From: Micromonospora siamensis
Lineage (GTDB): Bacteria > Actinomycetota > Actinomycetes > Mycobacteriales > Micromonosporaceae
DNA length: 64,000 nt
NCBI RefSeq assembly: GCF_900090305.1
Contig: NZ_LT607751.1
Location: 2,232,001-2,296,000 of the forward strand
Direction of reading: 5' to 3'
The translations under genes and the position numbers were made by a program. Below the pieces are notes generated by a model. It saw only the letters and a list, made by a program, of their open reading frames with translations, ran no database searches and was not told where the DNA came from. Positions within the stretch are counted from its first letter, which is position 1; every line of letters begins with the position of its first letter. Positions 28,887-37,286 of this stretch are shown here, piece after piece.

Positions 28887-29705
28887 ATGCAGAAGCCGGA
28901 GAACATCCCCACCGAGATCGACCTGACGCGGCCCAGCGCCGCCCGGGTCTACGACTACTTCCTCGGCGGGGCGCACAACTTCGAGATCGACCGGCAGCTC
29001 GCCGAGCAGATCGCCGCGATGACCCCCAACCTGGCGGCCACCATGCGCTCCGGTCGGGAGTTCCTGCGCCGCGCCGTCCGGGTGCTGCTGGACGCCGGCA
29101 TCGACCAGTTCCTCGACATCGGCTCCGGCATCCCCACCGTCGGCAACGTGCACGAGGTGGCCCAGGCCGCCAACCCGGAGGCCCGGATCGTCTACGTCGA
29201 CATCGATCCGGTGGCGGTGGCGCACAGCCGGGAACTGCTCGCCGGCAACGACCGGGCCGTCGCCGTCCACGCCGACCTGCGGGATCCGAAGCTGATCCTG
29301 GACGGGGCCCGCGACAGCGGGCTGATCGACTTCGGCCGGCCGGTGGGCATCCTGCTCGCCGGGGTGGTGCACTTCGTGCCGGACGCCGACCGCCCCGGCG
29401 ACATCCTGGCCACCCTGCGGGCCGCCGCCGCCCCCGGCAGCTTCCTGGTGATCTCCCACTCCACCTTCGAGGACCAGCCGCAGGAGATGCTCGACGCGCA
29501 GCGGCTGTCGGCGCGTACCGCCACCGAGATCACGCTGCGCTCGCGGGCCGAGATCAGCGGCTTCTTCGGCGACTGGACGATCCTGGAGCCGGGCGTGGTG
29601 CACATGCCGCTGTGGCGGCCCGACTCGCCGTCCGACGTCGACGAGCACCCCGAACGGTTCGGCGCGTTCGGCGGGGTCGCCCGCCACGACCGTCCGGGCG
29701 GCTGA
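28887..29705 (+). CDS. DUF574-family SAM-dependent methyltransferase
   Basis: A 272-residue protein with the PF04672 signature of actinobacteria: PTEIDLTRPSAARVYDYFLG, GGAHNFEIDR and the SAM-binding FLDIGSGIPTVGNVHEVAQ near 72-90. VYVDIDPVAVAHS follows, and ILLAGVVHFVPD marks the substrate side. Family members are very numerous in Streptomyces and Micromonospora, with substrates mostly unknown. The next gene starts 9 bases later, so the two are co-transcribed; such pairing with a cyclic-di-GMP enzyme hints at a signalling role, which is inference. Confidence 0.93.
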   Translation: MQKPENIPTEIDLTRPSAARVYDYFLGGAHNFEIDRQLAEQIAAMTPNLAATMRSGREFLRRAVRVLLDAGIDQFLDIGSGIPTVGNVHEVAQAANPEARIVYVDIDPVAVAHSRELLAGNDRAVAVHADLRDPKLILDGARDSGLIDFGRPVGILLAGVVHFVPDADRPGDILATLRAAAAPGSFLVISHSTFEDQPQEMLDAQRLSARTATEITLRSRAEISGFFGDWTILEPGVVHMPLWRPDSPSDVDEHPERFGAFGGVARHDRPGG

Positions 29706-29714
29706 GGCAGCGCC

Positions 29715-31889
29715 GTGGCTCCCGGCGAGGAGGACGTCAGCCGACCGGGCGCCCACGAGTACGCCTCGGCGTGGGCCCGCGCGGTGCGTCGGCTCGGGTT
29801 CGTGCCGTTGAGCGCGGAGGAGACCGAGCGGCTGCTGCTGGCCCACACGGTACGACTCGCGCAGGCTGCCCTGGCCGAACCGTTCTCCGTCCGGCCGGGC
29901 CGGGACGTGGGGCGGGCGCTGGTCGAGGCGCACCTGACCGAGCCTGGCGTACTCGACTGGTCGGTGCGGGCGCTCGGCGAGCGCTTCGTACCCCTGGTGC
30001 TGCCGGAGCGGGGCGGGCCCGGCGGTGTGGCCGACCGGGTCGACGCGTTGCAGGCGGCGCTGGCCGCCGGCTTCGCCGCGGCCCTGCGCGACCGGACCTT
30101 CAGCCAGCAGGAGCGGATCGCCCGGTCGGCCTGGCAGGCCCGGGACGCGGTCGAGCAGGCGTTGCGCGACAGCGAGGCGCGGTTCCGGGCGGTCTTCACC
30201 GGCGCGGCCATCGGCATCGGCATCGCCGACACCGACGGCGTGATCATCGACGTGAACCAGTCGTTCGCCGACATGCTCGGCTACACGATCGGTGAGCTGC
30301 GGCAGACGAACGTGGCGGCGCTCTTCCACGCCGACGACGCGGCCGGCATGTGGGAGCTCTACCAGGAGCTGATCGAGGGCAAGCACGACTCGGTCCGGGT
30401 GGAGAAGCGCTACCACCGCAAGGACGGCAGCGTCGTCTGGACCGACCTGGCGGTCTCGCTGATCCGGTACGACGACGGCCGGCCCCGGTTCACCGTGGCG
30501 ATGATCGAGGACATCACCGAACGCTACGAGCTCCAGCAACGGCTGCGGTTCCAGGCGTTGCACGACCCGCTCACCGGCCTGCCCAACCGGACGCTGTTCT
30601 TCGAGACCCTCGGTCACGTCCTGCAGGCCGCCCCGCCGGACCAGCCGGTCGGGGTCTGCTTCCTCGACCTGGACGGCTTCAAGGCGGTCAACGACAGCCT
30701 CGGCCACGACCTGGGTGACCGGCTGCTGGTGGTGATCGCCCGGCGGCTCGCCGAGTGCGTCGCCGCGCAGGGTCACCTGGTGGCGCGGATGGGCGGCGAC
30801 GAGTTCGTCATCCTGGTCCGCGCCGGCACGGGCAACGACCGGGCGGTGGCGGTGGCCGAGTCGGCGCTCGCGGCGGTGGCCACCCCGGTGGTGATCGGCG
30901 ACCAGCAGCTGGCCGTCTCGGCCAGCATCGGCATCGTGGAGTGCCCGGCCGGGGAGACCAGCGCGTCGGACCTGATGAAGGCCGCCGACACCACGCTCTA
31001 CTGGGCCAAGGCGGAGGGTCGCGGCCGGTGGGCGGTGTACGACCCGGAGCGCAGCGCCCGGGACCTCGCCCGGTCGGCGCTGGCCGCCGGCCTGCCCGCG
31101 GCCCTGGACCGGGGCGAGTTCGTGCTGCACTACCAGCCGATCGTGTCCCTGCTGGACGGTTCGATGCGGGCCGTCGAGGCCCTGGTCCGCTGGCGTCACC
31201 CGGAGCTGGGCCTGATCGGCCCGGACCGGTTCATCGGCCTGGCCGAGGAGACCGGGCTGATCGTCCGGCTCGGCGCCTGGGTGCTCGACCGGTCCTGCCG
31301 GGACGCCGAGGCGTGGCGGCGGGCCTTCCCCGACGCCCGGCTGGTGGTGAGCGTCAACCTGGCCGCCCGCCAGGTGGAGGAGCCGGCCGTGGTGGAGATG
31401 GTGGCGGGTGCGCTCGCCAGCAGCGGCCTGCCCGCGGAGCTGCTCCAGCTGGAGCTGACCGAGAGCGCGGTGATGGGCACCGCGGGGGAGCCGCTGCGCG
31501 CGCTGCACCGGCTGGCGGCGCTTGGGGTGCGGCTGGCCGTGGACGACTTCGGCACCGGCTACTCCAACCTGGCGTACCTGCGGCGGCTGCCGATCCACTG
31601 CCTCAAGCTGGCCGGGCCGTTCGTCGAGGGGATCCGGGCCGGGGACGCCGACGGGCCCGCCGACCATCGAGACGAGCGGATCGTGGACGCGCTGGTGCGG
31701 CTGGCGCACGCGCTGGAGCTGTGGGTGACCGCCGAGGCGGTGGAGACCGCGACGCAGGCCGAACGGTTGCGGGCGCTGCGCTGCGACACCGGGCAGGGAC
31801 GCTGGTTCGGCGGCCCGGTACCGGCCGAGGAGATCACCGCGCGGTTGCGCGGCGACGACGGCAACGGACGGGAGCGGGCGTGGGGTTGA
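29715..31889 (+). CDS. PAS-GGDEF-EAL cyclic-di-GMP synthase/phosphodiesterase
   Basis: A 724-residue cytoplasmic protein with no transmembrane segments. An uncharacterised helical N-terminus (1-150) precedes a PAS domain (about 152-275: FRAVFTGAAIGIGIADTDG, YHRKDGSVVWTDLAVSL). The GGDEF domain (about 282-445) begins DPLTGLPNRTLFFE and has an intact RMGGDEFVIL near 358, so cyclase activity is expected. The EAL domain (about 459-715) retains E in VEALVRWRHP, N in VSVNLAARQ, E in LELTES, both Asp in VDDFGTGYSN, K in CLKLAGPFV and E in AEAVET, so phosphodiesterase activity is also likely. Start GTG at 29715. It overlaps the DUF456 gene by 10 bases. Confidence 0.94.
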   Translation: MAPGEEDVSRPGAHEYASAWARAVRRLGFVPLSAEETERLLLAHTVRLAQAALAEPFSVRPGRDVGRALVEAHLTEPGVLDWSVRALGERFVPLVLPERGGPGGVADRVDALQAALAAGFAAALRDRTFSQQERIARSAWQARDAVEQALRDSEARFRAVFTGAAIGIGIADTDGVIIDVNQSFADMLGYTIGELRQTNVAALFHADDAAGMWELYQELIEGKHDSVRVEKRYHRKDGSVVWTDLAVSLIRYDDGRPRFTVAMIEDITERYELQQRLRFQALHDPLTGLPNRTLFFETLGHVLQAAPPDQPVGVCFLDLDGFKAVNDSLGHDLGDRLLVVIARRLAECVAAQGHLVARMGGDEFVILVRAGTGNDRAVAVAESALAAVATPVVIGDQQLAVSASIGIVECPAGETSASDLMKAADTTLYWAKAEGRGRWAVYDPERSARDLARSALAAGLPAALDRGEFVLHYQPIVSLLDGSMRAVEALVRWRHPELGLIGPDRFIGLAEETGLIVRLGAWVLDRSCRDAEAWRRAFPDARLVVSVNLAARQVEEPAVVEMVAGALASSGLPAELLQLELTESAVMGTAGEPLRALHRLAALGVRLAVDDFGTGYSNLAYLRRLPIHCLKLAGPFVEGIRAGDADGPADHRDERIVDALVRLAHALELWVTAEAVETATQAERLRALRCDTGQGRWFGGPVPAEEITARLRGDDGNGRERAWG

Positions 31890-32380
31890 CGGATTCGCAG
31901 GCGGCGGTGTCGTTGGTGGCGGCGCTGGCCATCCTGGCCGGGCTGGCCGGGGTGCTGGTGCCGGGGCTGCCGGCGCTGCCGTTGTGCTGGGGCGGCGTGC
32001 TGGTCTGGGCGGTCTTCGGCGGCGCCGGGCCGGGCCGCTGGGCGGTGCTGGCCGCCGCGACGGTGGTTGCCGCCGGTGGCACGATCGTCAAGTACGCCTG
32101 GCCGGGCCGGAACCTGAAGCGGACCGGCGTGCCCACCTCGTCGCTGCTCGCCGGTGGCCTGCTGGGACTGGTCGGCTTCTTCGTGATCCCGGTGGTCGGT
32201 CTGATCCTCGGCTTCGTCGCCGGGGTGTGGGGCGCCGAGCGGCTGCGGCTGGGCAGCAACCAGCTGGCCTGGCCGGCGACCCGGCAGGCGCTGGGCGCGG
32301 CGGGACTGGCCCTGCTGGTCGAGTTCACCGCGGGCGTGGTGGTCGGCACCATCTGGGTCTTCGGCCTGCTCTTCACCTGA
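31880..32380 (+). CDS. DUF456 membrane protein
   Basis: A 166-residue hydrophobic protein with about five transmembrane segments. The DUF456 pattern is visible: an N-terminal helix followed by LAGVLVPGLPALPLCWGGVL, a conserved GTIVKYAWPGRNLKRTGVPT loop, then GLVGFFVIPVVGLILGFVAG. Function unknown. I took the GTG at 31880, which has GGACGGGAG upstream; a TTG at 31886 is an alternative. It overlaps the end of the GGDEF-EAL gene and is followed by a hairpin, closing the three-gene operon. Confidence 0.85.
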   Translation: MGLTDSQAAVSLVAALAILAGLAGVLVPGLPALPLCWGGVLVWAVFGGAGPGRWAVLAAATVVAAGGTIVKYAWPGRNLKRTGVPTSSLLAGGLLGLVGFFVIPVVGLILGFVAGVWGAERLRLGSNQLAWPATRQALGAAGLALLVEFTAGVVVGTIWVFGLLFT

Positions 32381-32408
32381 GCGGGACGGCGGCACGGGGT
32401 GTCCGGGT

Positions 32409-32429
32409 GGTACGGCGGACCGCCGTACC
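32409..32429 (+). terminator. Hairpin after the DUF456 gene
   Basis: GGTACGGCGG at 32409-32418 and CCGCCGTACC at 32420-32429 are perfect complements separated by one base, forming a stem of 8 with a 5-base loop. It begins 29 bases after the stop. No T-tract follows, so termination is probable rather than certain. Confidence 0.6.
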
Positions 32430-32583
32430 CGAGAGAGAGGTGGACGCCCCGCGCCGCCGCGCACCGGGCGGTGCCGAGCGCCCGGGGGAGGGCCCGTCGC
32501 GATCGGGCCTGGTCACGGCTTCAAGCATGCGTCCGACGGGACGTCGCGGCAACGCAATTAGCGAGCCCGGTACGGGCGACGGA

Positions 32584-32612
32584 TTGACCATCGTCAGCGG
32601 CGGGAGCAGACT
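32584..32612 (+). promoter_or_regulatory. Promoter of the APC permease gene
   Basis: TTGACC at 32584-32589 and CAGACT at 32607-32612 are separated by 17 bases. The arrangement resembles the TTGACG-18-TAGACC promoter at 44518-44547 in front of the GlnA-like gene. A small dyad CCCGGTACGGG sits just upstream. The permease GTG is 40 bases after the -10. Confidence 0.5.
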
Positions 32613-32652
32613 CGGGCCACTCGTACCGGGGACCACCTCCAGGAGGTGTGCA

Positions 32653-34203
32653 GTGGCCACGACGCCCGCGCCGACCGCCGAGCAACCGATGGACGACGAC
32701 GCCCGACGGCTCGCCGAACTCGGTTACCGACAGGAGTTGCACCGCAAGTGGAGCGGCTTCTCCAACTTCGCCATCTCGTTCTCGATCATCTCGATCCTGG
32801 CCGGCTGCTTCACCACGTTCGGCCAGGCGTGGAACAACGGCGGCCCGGTCGCCATCTCCTGGGGCTGGCCGTTGATCTCACTGTTCATCCTGATCATCGG
32901 CTTCTGCCTGGCGGAGCTGGTGTCGGCGTACCCGACGGCGGGCGGGATCTACTGGTGGGCGGCGACCATGGGTCGCCCGGTGCACGGCTGGTTCACCGGC
33001 TGGCTCAACCTGATCGGCCTGGTGGCGGTCACCGCGTCGGTCGACTACGGCTGCGCCACCTTCCTCAACCTGACCCTGTCGGCGCTCTTCGACGGCTGGG
33101 CCGGGACACTCACCCAGACCTTCGGGCTCTTCGTCGTCATCCTGGCCCTGCACGGGCTGATCAACATCTTCGGGCACCGGATCATCGACGTACTCCAGAA
33201 CGTCTCGGTCTGGTGGCACGTGGCCGGCGCGGCGGCCGTGGTGGCGATCCTGCTGCTGGTCCCGGACGACCACCAGAGCTTCCGCTTCGTGTTCACCGAG
33301 CGGTTCAACAACTCGGGCTTCGGCGACGGCGACACCGGCGGGCTGACCTTCTGGTTCTACGTCCTGCCGCTGGGCTTCCTGCTCACCCAGTACACGATCA
33401 CCGGCTTCGACGCCTGCGCGCACGTCTCCGAGGAGACCCGGGGCGCCTCCAAGACCGCCGCCCAGGGGCTCTGGCGGTCGATCGCCTACTCCGCGGTCGG
33501 CGGCTGGATCCTGTTGCTGGCGTTCCTCTTCGCCGCCACCGACGTGGACGCGATCAACGACGCGGGCGGCTTCTCCGGGGCGATCTTCGAATCCGCGCTG
33601 ACCCCGTTCTTCTTCAAGACGGTCATCATCATCTCGACGATCGGGCAGTTCTTCTGCGGGATGAGCTGCGTGACCTCGATGAGCCGGATGGCGTACGCGT
33701 TCAGCCGCGACCGGGCGGTGCCCGGCTGGCGGCTCTGGTCCAGGGTGGACCGCAACGGCACCCCGGTCAACGCCATCATCGGCGCGACCCTGGCCGGGCT
33801 GGTGCTCACTGTGCCCGCGCTGTACCAGTCCGGCGGCGTGCCGGTCGCCTTCTACGCGGTGGTCTCGGTGGCGGTGATCGGGCTCTACCTGTCCTTCCTG
33901 ATCCCGATCTTCCTGCGGCTGCGGATGGGCGACCGGTTCGTCCCCGGGCCGTGGACGCTGGGCCGGCGCTACCAGTTGCTCGGCTGGATCGCGGTGATCG
34001 AGATTGTGGTCATCTCCGTCTACTTCGTGCTGCCGATCGTGCCGGCCGGGGTGCCCGGGCACGCCGACTTCAGCTGGACGGCGGTGAACTACGCGCCGCT
34101 GGCCGTGGGCGGGGTGCTGCTCGGGGTGGCGGTGTGGTGGTGGGCGTCGGCGCGGAGGTGGTTCACCGGACCGCGTCGTACCGTCGACGCCCCGCCGTCA
34201 TGA
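32653..34203 (+). CDS. APC-family amino acid/polyamine permease
   Basis: A 516-residue permease with about 12 transmembrane segments. The start of TM1, HRKWSGFSNFAISFSIISIL, with its G-C-F-T-T-F end and the NNGGPVAISWGWPLI loop, matches the GABA/choline-permease-like branch of the APC superfamily. SEETRGASKTAAQGLWRSI is the conserved cytoplasmic loop after TM6 and SRDRAVPGWRLWSRVD follows TM8. The GTG at 32653 has AGGAGG upstream. Homologues often lie next to gamma-glutamyl-amine catabolic genes like those at 44.6-48.8 kb, so uptake of an amine or GABA-like substrate is a reasonable inference. Its end overlaps the next, convergent, gene by 6 bases. Confidence 0.92.
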   Translation: MATTPAPTAEQPMDDDARRLAELGYRQELHRKWSGFSNFAISFSIISILAGCFTTFGQAWNNGGPVAISWGWPLISLFILIIGFCLAELVSAYPTAGGIYWWAATMGRPVHGWFTGWLNLIGLVAVTASVDYGCATFLNLTLSALFDGWAGTLTQTFGLFVVILALHGLINIFGHRIIDVLQNVSVWWHVAGAAAVVAILLLVPDDHQSFRFVFTERFNNSGFGDGDTGGLTFWFYVLPLGFLLTQYTITGFDACAHVSEETRGASKTAAQGLWRSIAYSAVGGWILLLAFLFAATDVDAINDAGGFSGAIFESALTPFFFKTVIIISTIGQFFCGMSCVTSMSRMAYAFSRDRAVPGWRLWSRVDRNGTPVNAIIGATLAGLVLTVPALYQSGGVPVAFYAVVSVAVIGLYLSFLIPIFLRLRMGDRFVPGPWTLGRRYQLLGWIAVIEIVVISVYFVLPIVPAGVPGHADFSWTAVNYAPLAVGGVLLGVAVWWWASARRWFTGPRRTVDAPPS

Positions 34204-34689
34204 CGGGGTGTGCGGGAGCAGCCCACGCTCGGCCATGAAGGCGCGCAGCGTCTCGGCGTCCTCGGTGGACATCAGGTCGCGGGGGATCACGGTGGCCGGC
34301 ATCCGGCCCACGTACACGATCCAGAAGCCGGGGGTGTCGCGGACCTCGGTGACCCCGTCCCAGGCGATGCCGCTGGACTCCGAGCCGCTGCGCATCATGA
34401 TGTTGTGTTCGGTGATCTCGTAGCCGCCCTCGACGGCGTAGTCACCGGAGCGGCGCCGGGCGCGCCAGCGTACCCACGTCGGATAGAACATCGACAGCAC
34501 GCCGGCCACGAGCAGCGTCGTCCACAGCGACGAGAACCGGCCGCCGGGCGCGAACGCGAAGCCGACGACGCCGGCCGCGGCCAGTGCCGCGCCGATCCGG
34601 GCGAACCGGCGCAACCGGACGGCGCTGAGAGCGGCGGCCACCCGGCCCGGATAGGCGGGATCGGCGGGTACGTCGAAACGGATCTGCAC
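34198..34689 (-). CDS. YcxB-like membrane protein
   Basis: A 163-residue protein with two adjacent transmembrane helices (about 30-70: FARIGAALAAAGVVGFAFAP and SLWTTLLVAGVLSMFYP). A C-terminal domain follows, containing YEITEHNIMMRSGSESSGIA then WDGVTEVRDTPGFWIVYVG and MPATVIPRDLM. This order is that of YcxB-like proteins. Function unknown. Start GTG at 34689; TACCGT 7-12 bases before it suggests a leaderless mRNA. Tail-to-tail overlap with the permease gene. Confidence 0.82.
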   Translation of the reverse strand: MQIRFDVPADPAYPGRVAAALSAVRLRRFARIGAALAAAGVVGFAFAPGGRFSSLWTTLLVAGVLSMFYPTWVRWRARRRSGDYAVEGGYEITEHNIMMRSGSESSGIAWDGVTEVRDTPGFWIVYVGRMPATVIPRDLMSTEDAETLRAFMAERGLLPHTPS

Positions 34690-34737
34690 GCCGCAACGGT
34701 AGTGCCCGCGCCGCGCCCCGGGTGGCGAAGGTGCCGA

Positions 34738-35343
34738 CTACGGCGTCTGTGCGGGTCGGGCCTTCTGCGGGTGGATGGTCTCCTGGCGGGCCAGCATGGC
34801 GACGAACTCGGCGATCTTCCGTTCCCGGGTCTCGGCCCGCTTGACGGCGTTGAGGCGGTGGATGAGGGAGAACCGGTTGGTCCTGGTGAGTACGTCGAAC
34901 ATGGCCTGGGCGGCCGGGTTCGCGGCGATGGCGGCCAGGAGATCCGCCGGCACCACCGCCTCCGACGGCGGCGCGTAGGCCGCCGCCCACCGCCCGTCCG
35001 CCTTGGCGGCCTCCACCGCGGCCCGGCCCGCCGGCCGCATCCGGCCCTGCTCCTCCAGCCGGGCCACGTGGGTGACGTTGCGCTGGGACCAGGAGCTGCC
35101 GGGCCGGCGGGGGGTGAACCGGATCCAGGAGGTCTCCTCGTCCCGCTTGCGGGCCTGCCCGTCGATCCAGCCGAAGCACAGCGCCTCGTCGACCGCCTGC
35201 TGCCAGGTCAGCGTGGTGACCGTGCCACCCTTCTTCGTCAGGGCCAGCCACACTCCGGGGGAGGTGGCGTGGTTGGCCGACAGCCAGTCGCGCAGCGCGG
35301 CGGCGTCCGCGACGATCAACTCATCCAGCTCGGCGCTCGGCAT
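34738..35343 (-). CDS. YdeI/OmpD-associated (bacteriocin-protection-like) protein
   Basis: A 201-residue protein with the YdeI/OmdA pattern. The N-terminal half reads WLSANHATSPGVWLALTKKG, LTWQQAVDEALCFGWIDGQA and WIRFTPRRPGSSWSQRNVTH. The C-terminal half carries PADLLAAIAANPAAQAMFDV and the closing RLNAVKRAETRERKIAEFVA. Family members are linked in a few bacteria to resistance to peptides, but the molecular role is not settled. Monocistronic. Confidence 0.9.
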   Translation of the reverse strand: MPSAELDELIVADAAALRDWLSANHATSPGVWLALTKKGGTVTTLTWQQAVDEALCFGWIDGQARKRDEETSWIRFTPRRPGSSWSQRNVTHVARLEEQGRMRPAGRAAVEAAKADGRWAAAYAPPSEAVVPADLLAAIAANPAAQAMFDVLTRTNRFSLIHRLNAVKRAETRERKIAEFVAMLARQETIHPQKARPAQTP

Positions 35344-35399
35344 GACGGCAGGCTATCGCCACCCCACGACAGCGGAGCGACGGACGGGTGCGGGTGGTG

Positions 35400-36272
35400 T
35401 CAGCTGTGCTGGTCCACGACCTGGCGCAGCCTGGCCGCGAAGGCCTCCGGCTGGCCCGGGTAGCCCGAGTCGGCCCCGAGGAACCCGCCGTGGTGGCTGG
35501 GGAACACCGTCGTCTCCTGTCCGAGCAGCGCCGCCATGGCCGCCGCCGTACGCGCGGTGAAGGTGCCGGCGGACTCCTCACCGACGGCTATCACGATGCG
35601 GGTCGGCGCGGCGGTCAGGGCGTCGACCCAGGGGTGGTAACCGCTGACAGTCCGGGACCGGTCGGAGAGCAGCGGATCGTCCCGGGAGCCGTCGTCCTCG
35701 CGGGGCATGCCGAACTGGGTCGGGTCCGGCACGGGCGCGGCGAAGTACTCCTCGGTGAACTCGCCCGGCCACGACGTCATGGCGATGAAGGCGGCCATGC
35801 CGGCGTTTGCCCCGCCGGCCTGGTAGGCGCTCCGGACGCGGCCGAAGGCCCGCTCGGCGGCCTCGGCGTCCGGGAGCACGGGGATCAGTGGCGGCTCGTG
35901 CGCCACCAGGGTGCTCACGTCGTGCGGATGCGCCGTCACCAGCGCCAGTGCGGTCACCGCACCACCGCTGCTGGCGAACATCTCCACCGGTCCGCCGCCG
36001 AGCGCCTCGACGAGGGCGTGGACGTCGGTCGCCTGGACCTCGGGATCGTGGTCGTCCCGGCCGTCCTTGCGGACGCTGCGGCCGAGGCCGCGGGGGTCGT
36101 ACGTGACCACAGTGCGGTCGGGCAGCTGCGCGGCCAGGGCGGCGAAGCCGTCGGCGGTCATCGGCTGCGCGATCAGGAACAGCGGTGGCCGCCCGTCGAC
36201 GGTGGGCAGCGGGCCGCGCACGTCGTACACGATGTCGGCGCCGGCGGTCTCCAGGATGTGCGTCCTCGTCAT
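35400..36272 (-). CDS. Alpha/beta hydrolase
   Basis: A 290-residue alpha/beta-hydrolase fold: LFLIAQPMTADGFAALAAQL (strand and oxyanion region), TVVTYDPRGLGRSV and the nucleophile elbow MFASSGGAVTALAL, with Ser in an S-S-G-G variant of the G-x-S-x-G rule. The final His is in FPSHHGGFLG. It lies 39 bases downstream of the NADP oxidoreductase gene on the same strand and is probably the third gene of the MerR-controlled unit. Substrate unknown. Confidence 0.88.
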   Translation of the reverse strand: MTRTHILETAGADIVYDVRGPLPTVDGRPPLFLIAQPMTADGFAALAAQLPDRTVVTYDPRGLGRSVRKDGRDDHDPEVQATDVHALVEALGGGPVEMFASSGGAVTALALVTAHPHDVSTLVAHEPPLIPVLPDAEAAERAFGRVRSAYQAGGANAGMAAFIAMTSWPGEFTEEYFAAPVPDPTQFGMPREDDGSRDDPLLSDRSRTVSGYHPWVDALTAAPTRIVIAVGEESAGTFTARTAAAMAALLGQETTVFPSHHGGFLGADSGYPGQPEAFAARLRQVVDQHS

Positions 36273-36311
36273 GACCGGGTCGACTTCTCCGGGACGCGGA
36301 ACTCATCGCCC

Positions 36312-37286
36312 TCATCCGAAAATCCGCGCAGGCTGGGGCGGCGGGATCGTCACGACCAGCTTGCCGGTGACCCGGCCGCTGTCCGAGTGGGCGTGCGCGG
36401 CCGCCAGGTCCGACAGCGGATAGGTCCGCTGCACGTGGACGGTGAGCCGGCCGGCGTCCACGAGGTCGCGCACCACGTCGAGGGGGCGGACGGTCCGCAC
36501 CTCGCCCAGCCACCGGTACCGCCGGCCCCGCAGGTCGGCCTCCTCCCCGGTCACGCCCGGGTCGAGGGTCGCGCCGATCAGCAGGCCGCCCGGCCGCAGA
36601 CAGTCCAGGGACCGCCGCCCGTACCCGCCGCCGACCAGGTCGAGCACGACGTCGACCTCCCCCGCCACGGTGCGGAAGTCCACCCTGGTGTAGTCGACCG
36701 GCTCGTGCACCCCGAGGCGGCGCAGGAACGCATGGTGCACGGCCCGGCCCGTGCCGATGACGTACGCGCCCCGGTGCCGGGCGAGCTGCACGGCGAGGTG
36801 GCCGACGCCGCCGGCCGCGGCGTGGACCAGGATCCGCTGGCCGGCGCGCAGGTCGGCGTACTCGACGACGGCGGCGAGCGCGGTACGCGCCGCGACCGGC
36901 AGTGCCGCCGCGGCCACGTGGTCCACGGATCGCGGTTTGGTGGCCAGGGCCGCCTCGGGCACCGAGACGTACTCGGCGTAGGTGCCGATGAAGTGGATGC
37001 CGTAGACCTCGTCGCCGGCGCGGAACCGGCCACCCGGATCGGCCTGCACGACGGTGCCGGAGAGGTCCGAGCCGAGCACCAGCGGCGGCGGCCCGAGCTC
37101 CGGTACGAGGCCGCGCCGGATCTTCGTCTCCCCGTGGTTGACCGACGCCGCGTGCACCCGCACCAGGACGTGGCCGGCCGCGCGCACCGGTCGGGGAATC
37201 CGGACGGTACGCAGCACCTCCGGGCCGCCGAACCGTTCGACGACACCGGCGCGGATCAGGTCGGGCAGGGGCGCGCTGGTCGTCAC
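36312..37286 (-). CDS. NADP-dependent quinone-oxidoreductase-like enzyme
   Basis: A zinc-free medium-chain dehydrogenase/reductase of about 324 residues. The GroES-like half includes VRVHAASVNHGETKIRRG and LGSDLSGTVVQADPGGRFRA, then GDEVYGIHFIGTYAEYVSVP. The Rossmann half has ILVHAAAGGVGHLAVQLARH. The C-terminus, GRVTGKLVVTIP, is the usual family ending. The GTG start at 37286 overlaps the MFS gene stop (GTGA); a much longer open frame upstream on this strand is not coding. Second gene of the MFS-oxidoreductase-hydrolase operon, suggesting reductive detoxification of whatever the pump exports. Confidence 0.9.
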   Translation of the reverse strand: MTTSAPLPDLIRAGVVERFGGPEVLRTVRIPRPVRAAGHVLVRVHAASVNHGETKIRRGLVPELGPPPLVLGSDLSGTVVQADPGGRFRAGDEVYGIHFIGTYAEYVSVPEAALATKPRSVDHVAAAALPVAARTALAAVVEYADLRAGQRILVHAAAGGVGHLAVQLARHRGAYVIGTGRAVHHAFLRRLGVHEPVDYTRVDFRTVAGEVDVVLDLVGGGYGRRSLDCLRPGGLLIGATLDPGVTGEEADLRGRRYRWLGEVRTVRPLDVVRDLVDAGRLTVHVQRTYPLSDLAAAHAHSDSGRVTGKLVVTIPPPQPARIFG

